Source: Paramecium pentaurelia (taxonomy: Eukaryota > Ciliophora > Oligohymenophorea > Peniculida > Parameciidae). Taken from it: a DNA stretch of 64,000 nt. The stretch covers positions 528,481-592,480 of the forward strand of contig CAJJDO010000012.1 in assembly GCA_905183005.1 (NCBI GenBank). Direction: 5' to 3'. The translations under genes and the position numbers were made by a program. Shown here piece by piece: positions 49,407 through 61,493 of this stretch (position 1 is the first letter of the stretch; each line of letters opens with the position of its first letter). Below the pieces are notes generated by a model. It made no database searches. It saw only the letters and a program-made list of their open reading frames with translations, and was not told the DNA's origin.

Positions 49407-50635
49407 TTATATAAATTGATTAAGTAATATTCTGGTTATGAATATTGTTCATTATTCACTATTAAATTGTATCATCTGTAAAATTCCATTGTTTTAAATC
49501 GTTCCAATTTTCGCTCTGTTTTCTTTTAACATTTGAAGTCTTCTTTATGACAGCTCTAGCTGATTATGGAAATTCAGCTAATGTAACAAATCTTCTCACT
49601 TTATTTTTTAGTTAACACTATCCATTTTAAATAGGGTATAAGGTTCGGTTTACATTAGTTTTAGCTCTATAGGTTTAATTATGAGTTTTATTTAAATCTT
49701 TTATTTCCATTTTGGCCAATCTAATTTTCATATATTTTTAAAAAAGGTTTTCTCTAGGTTTGTTTTTATCTGTTTAGCTCTATGGTATAGTTGAGGGTTA
49801 AAAATGCAATTATTAGAATTAGAAAGAGTTTTTAGGTAAACATAATGAGAACATTGTCAAAAAGCTTAGAATAAATTGAAAAAATTAAGAAATTTATTAT
49901 CTTAAAAACTTGTAATAAGTTAATAAGAAAATATTATTAATAGTATTAATGAAAATTAAATATGATTTTATTGATAAAGAGTAGATATTTATTGAATTCA
50001 CTTACATTTATTTTAATATTATTTAATAATTAAAATGTTGCCATAGTTAAAACTTATTTCTTTGGTTGTTAGAGTATTTGCAAGACCAATAATTACAAGC
50101 AAAAAAGAAATATCTATCCAAAAGGTCTAAATGAGTAAATAAAGATTTATTACACAATAAATACTTAATTTAGGAAATGCTTATTATTTCTGGGATGTAT
50201 AGAGATTATGAAAGATAGTAAAAAATTGATAGAATCTATTTGAACTAAAATTTGAAAGTTGAATATGATTAATTAAATGAAGATGAGGCCTTAAAATTAG
50301 TTATATTAATTATTATTGTTTGATAGGGAACAGAATTTTTCTTAGAAATATTAATATATACCATTTTGATACTAGTCTCTTCATTCGAAATATGGAAAAA
50401 TTATTTTGAGTAATAAGATAGATAAAAAAATATGAATAATACAATAAGAGTAATTTTAATGTTAAAATAGAATTTATAATATTAAATTAAAATTATTAAA
50501 GAACAGAAATTGAAAGACCTGAATGACATTTAGTAGGTTTATGAAATCTATGAAACAAATCTTAAATCATTTTAAAATAAAAAAGATAAAGCAATGAAAT
50601 AAGTCTCTATAGTCAAATAAGTAAGAATTATTTTA
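49407..50635. repeat. Perfect tandem duplication, copy 2 (1,229 bp)
   Basis: Identical to 48177-49405 by visual alignment. Sequence to its right (from 50636) continues the OPA3-like gene to its stop, so this copy is joined to the correct downstream flank, while copy 1 has the correct upstream flank. Confidence 0.9.
49456..49854 (-). CDS. Small basic protein, copy 2
   Basis: Identical to 48226-48624 (132 aa, MFSLCLPKNSFQFQQ..). It faces away from the OPA3-like gene with 180 bp between the starts. The function is not recognised. Confidence 0.5.
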
Positions 50636-50688
50636 ATAAAATATAGCTTCATATTTAAGATACCAAAAAGAACAACTAAGATTGTTGA
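50035..50688 (+). CDS. OPA3-like protein, complete copy
   Basis: Introns of 22 nt (near 50205), 27 nt (near 50300) and 26 nt (50621-50646) give one frame to TGA at 50686. MLPQLKLISLVVRVFARPI is the OPA3 N-terminal targeting block. ALKLGTEFFLEILIYTILI matches the family LGAD..E.xxF hydrophobic segment, and a coiled coil follows (EIWKNYFEQQ, IIKEQKLKDLN). OPA3 acts at mitochondrial or lipid-droplet membranes. The last exon lies only in this copy. Confidence 0.7.
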
Positions 50689-50759
50689 ATATAATTAAAT
50701 ATTTTAAATTTGATATCATAAACAAAACAATTATTTTCAAAATTGAATAGATGAATTCA

Positions 50760-51941
50760 TCATCCTTTTTTCTGTATGGAATCTGAATCTTCTATTTTTT
50801 TGCAAATTAAATGAAAATCTCTGAGTTTGTTATCATAATAATGATTATATGATCTATTATTTTTAGGACTTGCAGTATTTCTCTGCTTTAATTCTTTGAT
50901 TGTTTAATTTTCCTATTATATCACTTTAATTTATTTAATATATTTACATTTGATAAAATCTCTTAATTTATAAAAATAGTTCTTTCTATGTTCAGCATTA
51001 GTATCAATACCTGAATGTCCAATGTTTTCTACTTCCCAATATTCATATAGTCTTTAACAATTATTTGCTAATAATTTTGCCTATGTAAAATCTATTATTT
51101 CATCTTCCAATCCATGCATAATGAAAACTGGACATGTAACATTTTTAATTCTGTCAACATTTGGAAAAATATCATAAAATGGAGTTGATTTCAATTTATT
51201 ATTCAGAACTCTCAATCCAGAACTTAAACCAGAATGAACAACTAAGCCACCAACTGGAAATTCATTATCAGAAACTAGCATAACACTTGGTCCAGATCCT
51301 ATACTATAACCATAAACAATTATTTTAGTAGGATCAAATTTTAATTAAGAGACCAAAAAATCATAAGCCACCTAAATATTATTGATAATATTGAGATCTG
51401 TGCATTTTCCTTATGATAATCCATAACCTGAATATTCATAAGCAAAGACATTAATTCTTAGGTTAGTACATAAATCTAGTATTTAATAATTACAAGTTAC
51501 CAATTAATGTATCAATCATATAACCCAAATCACTTGCATTTCCATGACTAAACAATATCACCATATCACTTATAGGAAAAGCACTTTTAACATAAAGGGA
51601 TGCTATCCTATGTCCTTTTCTGCCCTTTAAAAAATATCCAGTTAATTCTAAATTATCTTGCTTTGGAATGATTATCTCTTTTCCATGTTCATCAATTAAA
51701 TAAAAATCATGAGACGGATATATAGGACTTATTAAATTAAATTTGACTATTACTCTTCGCGTGTTGGACTAGTACCTCCACTAGAAAATTGCATAAGCTC
51801 ATCTGCTAAATCTAATAACCCTAATGAGTTTATATTTTCATCATCATAGGATTTAGATTTCTATCTAATGTCTGATTCATATTCAATTTATTAAAGTGAG
51901 CAAGAATTTTTATTTGTGCTTTAAGTTGTATTATCTTCCAT
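50760..51941 (-). CDS. Alpha/beta hydrolase, ABHD17/FAM108-like
   Basis: 375 aa with introns of 29 nt (near 51762) and 25 nt (near 51495). After a ~60-residue polar lead, the core reads FNLISPIYPS, MVILFSHGNASDLGYM, NVFAYEYSGYGLSQGK, IVYGYSIGSGPS (nucleophile serine), VFIMHGLEDEIIDF (acid) and EVENIGHSGID (histidine), the complete ABHD17 series. ABHD17 enzymes remove palmitate from membrane proteins. The N-terminal palmitoylated cysteine cluster of the animal proteins is not evident, so membrane recruitment may differ. The C-terminus has a basic helical extension. Confidence 0.85.
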
Positions 51942-51984
51942 TCTTTATTTTAAAGCATAACTCACCTTTGGTGGTTAAAAGGCA

Positions 51985-52600
51985 ATGTTTTTTAATATTT
52001 TTTATCTTAAACCACAAAAGCTTAGTGATTAAAATATCCCTACTGTTATTGAAGACTTTAGATTAGACATAGCAAATTTTTCTAAATATAAATTTTGATT
52101 AATCTTTCGAAACAATTCCTTATAATATCATTAAGAAAAACTTAAATATAATCAGCATAGATGAAACAATTTTAGCGATGTAGATTTTAACAACATTTAA
52201 TAATTTTTCTAATTCCTTTTAACACTGGAATATCAAATCAATAGAAGAATAAATAAAAGTAGTATTTTAGTAAATTAATCACATATATTCGAAAATTAAT
52301 AGAAGACTATTATTTTTAGATTTATTCATTAATTTTATCAATTATAAAGGTAACAATCTTTACTATTACTACAATTATAAGTTTAGGACAAATAATATTC
52401 AAGTTAATCAAGCCAAATTTCATAAGTCAAAATAGGCAAATTTCAACATTTATCCCAAAGCCTAATGTATATGAATAGATATTTAATATGAAAATTGAAA
52501 ATTTTAATCATTTTAATGCTCCAATAAATTTATAAGAATATAAATTGTTGAAGTGCTTAATAATCAAAAAATAATTAAAATTATTTAAAGTATATTAAAA
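51985..52600 (+). pseudogene. Relic resembling an ABC transporter (ABCC) N-terminus
   Basis: A 37-codon frame from 51985 (YLKPQKLSDQNIPTVIEDFR) is like the kk.Ls.eD.P......F lead of ABCC proteins and ends at TGA 52096. The following sequence is protein-like in a second frame (SIDETILAMQILTTFN) and then a third (LGQIIFKLIKPNF, like a TM1 exit), but no introns connect them. I infer a decayed fragment. There are no nucleotide-binding domains. Confidence 0.3.
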
Positions 52601-53453
52601 TTATCAAATTCTCTAATCAAGTTGAAAAATCACAAATAACAAACTAAATGTCAAATAAGGTTTTTGATTATTCTTCAAATTACTAAATACTCTAATTTTA
52701 TTAATTAAAAAAATTTTTTTGAGCTCCTTTTTTATATTATTTATATTTTTAAAAAACTAATTAAATTAGGTTTAAATTAAAGATCTTAGTTATTTATTAT
52801 CTTTTTGCTTTATTTAATTAATAAAAATATTATTAAGATTTAAAGATACAAAAGTAATGATATTATCAAATTCATTTTATTAGCATGATTTAAATTTTTT
52901 TCTTAATTCTTCAGATTATCTACTTATTTATTCTATTTTATTGTTAAACATTTCTTTATATTCTCAGAAAGATTTATTGTTTTCTTATTTTGAAATCTCA
53001 AAATATTTCTTAAAGTATCCTGTGAAGAAATAAAAAAATATCTTCTACTTTAGATTATAATATTCAATTTATTTGATGTTTTTAGATTATTTTATAACTT
53101 TATTACATTTATACATAAGGATGATCTTAAAATCAATAAATTTATTAAACAAGTTGAATTCTTAATAGTTATTTAAATGAATAACTAAAAATCATGATTT
53201 AAAAAATGTAAACCGTACAAGAATTATTTATAAGAACTATTTTATTATAAATAATTTAGAAATATAAATAATTTTTCAGATTCATAATATAATTTATATA
53301 TATATTGAAATGATAAATTTTTTATTGTGATTGTTCTTATAAAAATCACATTCAGTTGAAGTTTTTTATTATAATTATTAATTATAAAGAATATTTATTA
53401 TTATTTTGATTAATAAATATCACATATATACAATTAGATTATCCTTGGTAATA
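52601..53453. other. AT-rich region with a long but unconvincing minus frame
   Basis: A TGA-free minus frame of about 275 codons (52675-53500) extends the neighbouring gene if its 22-nt intron is ignored. Its composition (I, N, L, K, Q without domains) fits random AT-rich DNA, so I regard it as non-coding. Nothing else was seen. Confidence 0.45.
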
Positions 53454-54036
53454 TCATCTTTATTTTAAACCATATTTATTCCTTTTATTGAGATAAAATT
53501 TACATCAATGAAATTAAACTCTCTTTAAGTTCTTAAGAATTCATCGGTATGAACTCATCCTATCTGAGTGATATTTTATGTTATTGTCCTACACGAGGTG
53601 TTTTTAACCTTTAAATCAAATTTTATAGATAGTTTAATTCAGTTGTTTAAATAGTTTAGACTATAGTTTCAGTTTTGTTAATCGATGGAGAATGACAACA
53701 TTATTTATCAGATTTCTCAGACTTAATTCGGTTTGTTCGATTACCTCTTATCTTTGGAGAAGCTTTATGTCTGTCAACTGACTTAAAGTTTAAGTCATAT
53801 TGTAATGACGGCAAAATTAATTTGGAAGGTCTTTTTCTATCTTAAGAAGACCCAAAAACAACAGAATTTTTATTTGCAGTTGCCTTTATTGTGTTATTAA
53901 TTTTGCATGCCAGAGAAAAATGGTTTTGATGTAAATTGTTTAATTTGAACCTTTAAAAATTGGGAGATGCATCAAATCTATCGTTTTCAATAGTTTTATT
54001 CACCTATAAGGATTCTATAATGGGTACATATATCAT
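53454..54036 (-). CDS. Basic serine/lysine-rich protein, 186 aa
   Basis: One 22-nt intron (53482-53503) leads to a short last exon ending NKYGLKQR. The protein is basic and probably mostly disordered (RKRPSKLILPSLQYDL, SPKIRGNRTNRIKSEKSDK), with a helical end (SQELKESLISLM). No family was recognised. The coding stretch is less AT-rich than the flanks, which supports it as a real gene. Confidence 0.6.
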
Positions 54037-54140
54037 TATTAAAATTTTATAATATATTTTAAGTTGATGATATCACTTTCTTGTATTTTATTTTTGAAAT
54101 GTAGAATAATTATAAATTGATTATCAAATAAATATATTTA

Positions 54141-55741
54141 TCATTAACAAGTTTTTAAAAGTCTCATGTGTTCTTCCTTAATTTTCATAAACTTATCATT
54201 AAAAGAATTAAGCATATTAGTTAAATACTTTATTTATTCATTTTATTATGCAATATGTTAAGCAGATTAATTATCATTTATTAATATAGTCTTAGACTCT
54301 AATTATTTAATTTTATCTTCAGATCTTTCATTAAGTTATTTCCAAGCTTTTATCTATTAATCTTAATTTTTTATTTTTTCTTTTAAAATATCTATTTCTT
54401 TTTTATAATTTTCTTCCTAAATTAACATACTCATATGTAATGCATAATATTAATCATTAGTTTAATTTAAATCTTAAGCAAGATTTATTTGATCATTTGT
54501 ATTCATTCTAGAATCTGGTCTTAAATCAGTAGCCTCAAAAGAATTCAATCTAGACTCTCTTCTTGAAGCTTCTCTAATTTTTTCATTTAAACAAACTTCT
54601 TTCTAATGAAATTCATGATTAAGTTCAGTAATTTTTGATTAAAGTGATTAGATTTCAGCTTCTAATTATAATGTTCTTTTTTTTTCATTTTAAAATGAAT
54701 TAAAGATTTCCTAAAACGATGTTTATAATTTATTTAATTATCTATCTTTATCTTCTATAAGTTTAGTATAATATAATTTTTATTATGTTAATTTTTCTTT
54801 AGTTTATTCATATTTTTATTCTTATTTTATGTATTACATAATTTTAAGTTTCAATTATTCATTTTCTAATCGAGTATTATCTTTTAATAAATTTGCTTCT
54901 TTTATTTAATTTTATTAAGATTAAACTTTAATTTCTAATTCTCTCGTTTTAGATTAACTAGACCATAATTATTTATTTAATTCTTCTAATTCTTTAATTT
55001 TTTCTTCATTAAAAGAAGATTTTCTCTCTAAAATTACTAATAAATACATAACTGTTACCATGGGATTCAAGCATAACAATATGTTCAGTCTTATCTTTAT
55101 TTTCCTATTCTAACTTTTTTATTGACATCTTTTATTCAATAATTTCATTCATTAAAACTTAGTGTTAATGAATTAATTTTTAATTTTCTGTCTCTAACTC
55201 ATCTATTTTATCTAATAAACTTTTATCTTCAGATTATGTAAATGGTTCAACTAGAGTTTATAAATATTAAGAAATTAATTCCTGTTTTTTTTCTGGTAAT
55301 TATAAGACTGGTACAAAAAAATCATCTTAGAAATCACTCTATAAAATTAGCTAGAGATATAAATTAATTATAAACTTAGCATATTACTCCAAATAGTTTT
55401 AATATTTAAGTTTCATTTCTATCTTTTGCTATTTCCATAACATTAATCTCTAATTATTTATGTGTATAATCTGTTAATTTATCAACTATTAATTTCAATC
55501 TAGACATATTAAGAGCCCAATTATCTGTATAAGCTTAATTTTCTAAAACCTAAGTAATTTTTATTTAAATTTTACATGAAAGGTAGATCCAAAATGATCT
55601 GTGTTAATATGATTTAAAATTTATATAAATAGTGTGCCATCAATATATTCTTTAAAATTTGTATGATATTTTAAAAAGCTTATCTTGTTCATCCAATCTA
55701 CTATAGCTGACTAAAGTTCTTAGTTTTACATAATTTTTAAT
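54141..55741 (-). CDS. Hook-domain coiled-coil protein
   Basis: About 500 aa. Introns of ~25-26 nt near 55575 and 55370 are clear; one or two more (near 55035) are needed. The N-terminal ~150 residues form a Hook domain: SAIVDWMNKI, EYIDGTLFIQILNHI, DHFGSTFH and NWALNMSRLKLIVDKLTDY. A long coiled coil to the end follows (KIDELETENQKLI, FMKIKEEHMRLLK). Hook proteins link cargo and membranes to dynein or microtubules. This one lacks an obvious C-terminal cargo domain. Confidence 0.78.
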
Positions 55742-55761
55742 TAAAATAAATTAAATTTAAT

Positions 55762-56089
55762 ATGCGGGGATTCTTTACGTTTGCCAAATAGTTTATTAGC
55801 TTCTCTTCTATTAAAACTCAACAAATGAAAGTATCAATCAGATTGTAAGCATAAATTTAATTTGAATTTAGAGTCAATTAATCAATTAATGGATAATTTA
55901 GATTATGTTCCACTTTAACAGCACTTAGAATGTCTAATTTGTATGGAATATGCTAAACATCTTCAATTGAAGAAGTTGATAATGGTAATATTGTCTGAAT
56001 ACTTAGAATCTGAATTAGATATTCACATTTCTCAGCTTTTGTCATTGTCTCTAAAAGCAGAACAACAAACGATACATACAAGCATTTGA
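55762..56089 (+). CDS. Small protein with mitochondrial-type N-terminus, unknown
   Basis: 102 aa if the 19-nt intron at 55831-55849 is removed; without it the frame closes early. The start MRGFFTFAKQFISFSSIK is basic, hydrophobic and Ser-rich, like a targeting presequence. The rest is helical (LESINQLMDNLDYVPLQQ, LKKLIMVILSEYLESELD). No family known. It is divergent from the Hook gene with a 20-bp gap, so the exact start is uncertain. Confidence 0.45.
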
Positions 56090-56343
56090 TTATATTATAC
56101 ATTAATAATAAAGTAATCAATATTTAGATTATTATATATAATTTTGGTTTAATAGGATAAAAGTTAGTAATAAAGTTTTGAATCAAATTAATAAATGAAT
56201 TAAAGTTATTCTTTAAATATAATTCATGACTCAATATCATAAATTAGGATAATAACAAGATGATTATATGTATGGATTGAATATAAGAATGCTGCTAAGA
56301 ATATTAAATATGTATAGGATTAAAGTTAATAATAAATATAATA

Positions 56344-56847
56344 ATGAAGCAATTTATTTGGGAAATAATATAATTTGAAAAGAAGTTAGAATATTGTCGT
56401 TAAGATTTAGCATTGGATTAAGGATTTTCAATTGAATTTTTTCCAGAAACTATAACATATTTAGGATTAAAGTAGTTATTTCATAGAGAAATGAAAGGAT
56501 TTTTCAATAGGTATGATTCTGATAGAGATGGGAAATTATCATTTAATGATATCTAATAGTTTGTTTAGCCAAAATAATTAGAATATTAGTGCTTTATTAA
56601 GAAAGGAGGAAATTACAATCGATTAATTGAGTTGATAGAAATAGCTGAAGAATATGAGAATTATTTAATTGAAAATATTGAAGCATTAGAATTTTAAGAG
56701 AATTATTAGATTTCAATAAAATAGTATTTGAGTTCTAAATTTAAACAACCAACTGAAAAAGACATATGGTTTTTAAATCAAAGATTTGAATGTTACACAA
56801 TAGAAGACTTTTTAGGTTATTTTGAATAGTATAAAAAATCTAATTGA
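56344..56847 (+). CDS. EF-hand calcium-binding protein
   Basis: 167 aa, no intron. RYDSDRDGKLSFNDIQQF is a canonical EF-hand loop (D-x-D-x-D-G-x-L-x-x-x-D). A second, degenerate hand may lie in the following helix-rich half (EIAEEYENYLIENIEALE). An upstream ATG at 56226 (MTQYHKLGQQQDDYM) could be an earlier exon, but I found no intron joining it in frame. Likely a Ca2+ sensor or structural protein. Confidence 0.65.
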
Positions 56848-56886
56848 CTTAAATTTTATATATATATATATAATAAATATTTATCT

Positions 56887-57822
56887 ATGAATACTTAAGA
56901 TGAAATACTTTTGCTTAAGAAGTGCATATGTGAATTTTTAAATAAATTACTTCCTACAATTAAGGATCCGTTAATTTTAACTAGATAAAGACTTAGCTAA
57001 TTTAAAACTGTACTTTTAGATGAATTAAAAACTATTTAAGATGTGTATTACTATGTTCAAACACTGTAATTTTAAGACGGATTAGCTCTCAGAACTGATA
57101 CAAAGATTGAACATTAAAGGAATCCATCAGGGACTAATTAAGACTATATGAATTTAAATTAAAACCCTACAATACCAGAAAGAAGAACTAATCCAACATC
57201 TATTGGATTAAATAGAGGATAAGATCCTTAATAAACAAATGCTGTAAATACAATAAACGTGAAAATTAATAATACAACAGCACTTAATTAATAAAATCAG
57301 ATTGTTGAAGATCAATAAGAAATACCTAAGTTGGGCAAAGATATCTTTTTTAAAAGACCATCAACAAGAAAACTATCTATTAAAACAAAAGATGCCAAAG
57401 TTTAAGAAAATAATTATAAACCTATTGATGAAATTTAAAAAGTGAATGTTTATGGATAAAAAGCAGATACTTTTAGTGTTTTTAATAATTATAGCAAGAA
57501 AACCCCATTTTTCGATAAAGACACATTATTAGCTGAAATAAGGGAGAGTGAAAAGATTATTCGTAAAAATACAACTACTTTAAATGCAGTATATAGCAGA
57601 AGCTTTGAAATTTTAACTGGTGAAAAAGAATAAAATACAGAATAACTAAACAGTATTCAATAAGGAATACGTGCATAATAAGATTTAAGAGAATTATAAA
57701 ATGCTTAAAGAAATGCTACATTAAAAGGGTATTCAATTTATGCTAAGAAGGATAAGGATATTGCTAAATAGAGAATGGATGAAATTGCATAAATTAACGA
57801 TAAAAAGAAACTATATTTTTGA
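56887..57822 (+). CDS. Hypothetical Q/N-rich protein, 311 aa
   Basis: A single-exon frame. The first ~80 residues are helical (EILLLKKCICEFLNKLLPTI, SQFKTVLLDELKTIQDVYYY). The middle is N/Q/T-rich and probably disordered. The C-terminal third is basic/helical (FFKRPSTRKLSIKTK, LLAEIRESEKIIRKN). No domain recognised. It sits 39 bp after the EF-hand gene and 25 bp before the MFS gene, all on the plus strand. Confidence 0.6.
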
Positions 57823-57847
57823 TGAATATATTTAAATATATAGATTA

Positions 57848-59342
57848 ATGAATAAATTATATCCAACAGATAAAATACATCATCAATATGTTGAATATCC
57901 TTAACGTTGGCTACAATTAGTCTTATTTTTGTGTGCTTTGCTTTCAAACATAATGTTCGGATTTTCGCTTTCGCCAATTGTAAAGGAAATGTCATTAGTT
58001 TACTAAGTTGATAGTAGGTAAAAAGAATATTAAATGATGAAGATATCTGCAATTTTTGACTATAAGTTTTACTGTCTTCTCAGTGATAATGATAGTCCCA
58101 GGAAACATTATTAATGAAAAATATGGAATTAGAATGAGTATTATGATAGGTAATGAATTATTGCAATATAAAAGGTTGTGCATTGACTTTTGTAGGTTCA
58201 ATATTTGCAATTTTCATCAATGTTTCTTTTTGGTTTTTCTTTATTGGATAATTGATTTCTTTAATAGGATTCCCATTTCGATTGATAAGCGCATCAAAGT
58301 TTGTTGCAAATTGGTTTTTCCCTGAAAATAGAATACTTATTATGGTTATTATAGCATTAGTTTTTAATGCAAGTTCAGGAATATCTATTAGAATTCCACT
58401 AATAGTATTAGGAGACTTTTAGATTCATGATCATCCAACAGAAGAATAAATTGAATTAGGACGAGCTTTAATTGAAAGTTTAATGTTTTTACTATTTGGG
58501 TTGATGATTTTATTATGTGTGCCACCTATTCTTTTTTTCTTAAGTAAACCAGTCACTCCTCCTAGTTTTAGTGCTTCAGATGTATAGATACATTATTTTA
58601 TTAGGAATGTGTTAGAGAAGATTATAATAAAGCCAGTGTTGTAGTGGCTAGCAATCCTGATTTCATATTGCTAACTATTAGTTTTGCTTTTATCTTAGGA
58701 ACGATAACATTATTTACATTATAGATGGAATATTTTATATCACCCTTCAATTATTCTCTTAAAGATTAAAGTAATTTGGTATTAGTTGGAGTGATAGCAG
58801 GTTTAATTGGAGATATTTGTGTTGGTACTGCTATAAAGAAGACTTAATCCTATAAAAAAGTGTTGAGAATTTGTAATATATTAGTGACTGTACTATTTGG
58901 TATACTCATACTAGCACTTCATGTAAATAAAGTGTTCTTCTTTATTATTTATTTTTTTTTGTGTGGAAGTTCTGCTATTATGGCTTTGACTTTTGAGTTC
59001 TCTTGTGAATTATGTTTTCCATTAAGTGAGAACACTACAATTGCTATGTTAGGGTTCTTTGGTAACCTTCTTAATTTTTTGCAAGGGATTCCTGAAATCT
59101 TAATTCTGAAGGTATATATTACTTTATAATTCATTTAGGGAGATAATTAACTTTGTTCTACTTTGGCTATGATATTTATGTTGATCTTGATTGGTAGCTC
59201 AAATGTATTGACTATGAAAATTAACGAAAACCTTAAGAGATCAGAATAAGATATTCAATTGGATGATAGAATTGAAAAGAAAAATACTGAAGTCAGCTTA
59301 TTAGAATAATCAAAATTTAATAACAACAATGAAGATTATTGA
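57848..59342 (+). CDS. Major-facilitator carrier, FLVCR/MFSD7 type
   Basis: 464 aa; introns of 25, 25, 23 and 27 nt (near 58018, 58150, 58585 and 59113) splice to one frame. The N-terminal block EYPQRWLQLVLFLCALLSNI is typical of FLVCR-type carriers. After it come PGNIINEKYGIRMSI (loop 2-3 signature), ANWFFPENRILIMVI and about 12 hydrophobic segments. Relatives carry haem, choline or other small metabolites; the substrate is open here. The C-terminal tail is acidic/basic and cytosolic. Confidence 0.8.
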
Positions 59343-59371
59343 TTATATATATATAAAAATTAATATAATTT

Positions 59372-59642
59372 ATGTTAAAGGTAATTGGCTTTTTATTATT
59401 AATTCATTCTGCCATCTCATTAATTAGATATAGAAAACATTTAATCTATAAGGACATGGCAGATTAATATCATATACCTCTAGATGTATTACTATTTATA
59501 AATTTGATAGATCTTAATGGAAATAATTGTTGGATTTGCTTTGAACATGTTTTTCGGAGTTATTTTGGATAAGAAATTTGCTAACATTCATCAATTTCCT
59601 CATAAGAAAACGTAAACTTTAAATTTACTATCATAGATATGA
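59372..59642 (+). CDS. EMC5: ER membrane protein complex subunit 5 (EMC5/MMGT)
   Basis: 81 aa with one 25-nt intron (59486-59510). FLLLIHSAISLIRYRKHL, then IPLDILMEIIVGFALNMFFG, follows EMC5: a first TM with HSA.S..+yR, a P-x-D lumenal motif and a second TM. EMC inserts and folds membrane proteins in the ER. The protein is shorter than animal MMGT1 (131 aa) because the C-tail is reduced. It is 29 bp from the MFS gene. Confidence 0.75.
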
Positions 59643-59794
59643 TTAAGCATTCTAAAGACCTAATTTTAGATAACCTAGTGGTCGAGGAGGAGTGTTATAA
59701 TCTGTAGTAAGAGATAAAATTGGTAATTTTGATATAAAAAAATGATAAATTTGTGTACATTATGAAATCTGTGTGTTTTATATATATATTGAAT

Positions 59795-60415
59795 TCATCT
59801 AAAATAATATAATGCTCTTGCTGTAAGTCCTTAAACCTTTGATTCATCTTCAGTCTAATTAAGCCAATATTCTTCAAATAATGCTCTGTCTTCTGGTTTA
59901 GTAGCATCAAGTTTAGTTAATTATAAATATTCAAATGTTGGATGATCTTTCTATATAATATTAAAATAATCTTTTACTAAATATTATGGAATTTCAGTTC
60001 CTCTCCAAATCCAAGCTCCACTAATTTAAAGATCTGGGACATCTCCATAGACACCATGAATAGCAAATGCCCATTTTTTAAAATGAGGATCAGCTCTTTA
60101 TAAAAATCCATTGCAATTATTTCTAAATGAAATCAATACTTTTCCTTCTTATTCAGCTTTAATGTATTTAATAATCCAAATTGACCATCCTTAAGAATCA
60201 AAAATGTTCCAAAAGTTTTTGAATTCAGCAGCAAAATCTTTTGATGCTAAAAATTATCTCTTCCAATCATCAATATTGAAAGTAGATTAAGGTAATAAAT
60301 CAAATTCACATTATTATTTTTTTGGTTTCTCTTCTTCTTCTTCATCTTTTGGAGCAGGCTTTTATTATTAGGCATTTTATGGTTATTATTTTTATTATTT
60401 TTATTATTATTATTA

Positions 60416-60462
<47 letters not shown>

Positions 60463-61179
60463 GTTATTATTATTATTATTGTTATTACTATTAATATTAA
60501 AATGGGAAAGCCTTTACACAATATTTGGTTTTTCCATAATACTAGATTTATATATTATTAATTTTACATTCACAAATGCAGGTAATTCAGATATATATTT
60601 GTACCATCTTGTTATATTTGGTATTGTTGCTCTATATTGTTTATCAAATGCAAATGTAAATAATCCTTAGAAATATGATGCCAAATTTAAATCAGCAATT
60701 GTCAATAATTCACCAACTAAGAAATTATTTGCTTTAAAATGATTTTCTAATATTTTTAATTTCCAATTTAATTCTTTCTTAACTTCTTCTTATTTTTAGG
60801 GTGTTGTCTATTCATAACCAAGTATTGGTAATAGTAAACCAAGTAGAGTAGGTTCCAATTCAAGTGATGTAAAATCTAACCATTGTCTAACTTTGGCTTA
60901 TTGGTAATCTGTTACTCCTACCAAAGGTGTTCCTCTGGCAACATATTATAATATAGCATTGCTTTCAGTTAGATATCCTTCAGGTGTCTCTAACAAAGGA
61001 ATCTTACCAACTGGATTTTTAGCCAAAAAGGCAGGTGTCTAGTATGAATAAAGAATTTTTACTTCTAAAGATTTATATTCTACAAAATCGTTAATGATTT
61101 AGACATTGGCTAATTGAGCAGCCACTACAATTTTACCAGCTCTTGGATTACCAAGTGTATATGTTAGTTTAAGTGACAT
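59795..61179 (-). CDS. EEF1G: Elongation factor 1B gamma, with long polyglutamine linker
   Basis: 452 aa, one 26-nt intron (60542-60567). The N-terminal GST-like domain (MSLKLTYTLGNPRAGKI, AFLAKNPVGKIPLLET, LTESNAILQYVA) and the C-terminal EF1G domain (FNIDDWKRQF, DSQGWSIWIIKYI, SGAWIWRGTEIP) are both complete. The linker contains 31 consecutive Gln (60401-60493), then a K/P/E-rich stretch (PAPKDEEEEEKKPKK). eEF1B-gamma scaffolds the exchange factor that recycles eEF1A-GDP. The linker is normally Lys/Ala/Pro-rich; the poly-Q is unusual. Confidence 0.92.
60401..60493 (-). repeat. (TAA)n microsatellite coding for 31 glutamines
   Basis: Thirty-one codons on the minus strand: 27 TAA, one TAG and three CAA, all Gln in the ciliate code. 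It lies in the linker of eEF1B-gamma. On the plus strand the same DNA reads as poly-Leu/Ile, which is a shadow. Confidence 0.95.
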
Positions 61180-61493
61180 AAAAATATCTTAATATTTAAA
61201 TTTTAATTTCTCATTCCTCAATGAACTGCAATTATTAAATGTAATAAAAGTGATTTGATACATACTAATTCTTTCATAATTTATTAGAATCATTTATTTA
61301 TAGTGATTTATAATAAGAAGTAGAATTGATATAAGAGAACAATAAATAATAAAAAAAAAAAAGGATAGATTGAGTATTATTATCAAGTATTGATTTTATT
61401 TATTAAAATGTCTCTTAGTCAATTGTATGGGAAATAAACAATCAATTATGCAAGTACAATATAAAATTAATCATTTTAAGAGAGCTCAGACAA

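Noticed and set aside
52675..53500. Minus-strand TGA-free frame of ~275 codons
   Set aside because: Composition is random AT-rich, there is no domain, and the neighbouring gene ends naturally once its 22-nt intron is removed.
60322..60670. Plus-strand frames reading as long runs of Leu or Ile
   Set aside because: They are the antisense of the (TAA)n glutamine tract of eEF1B-gamma.
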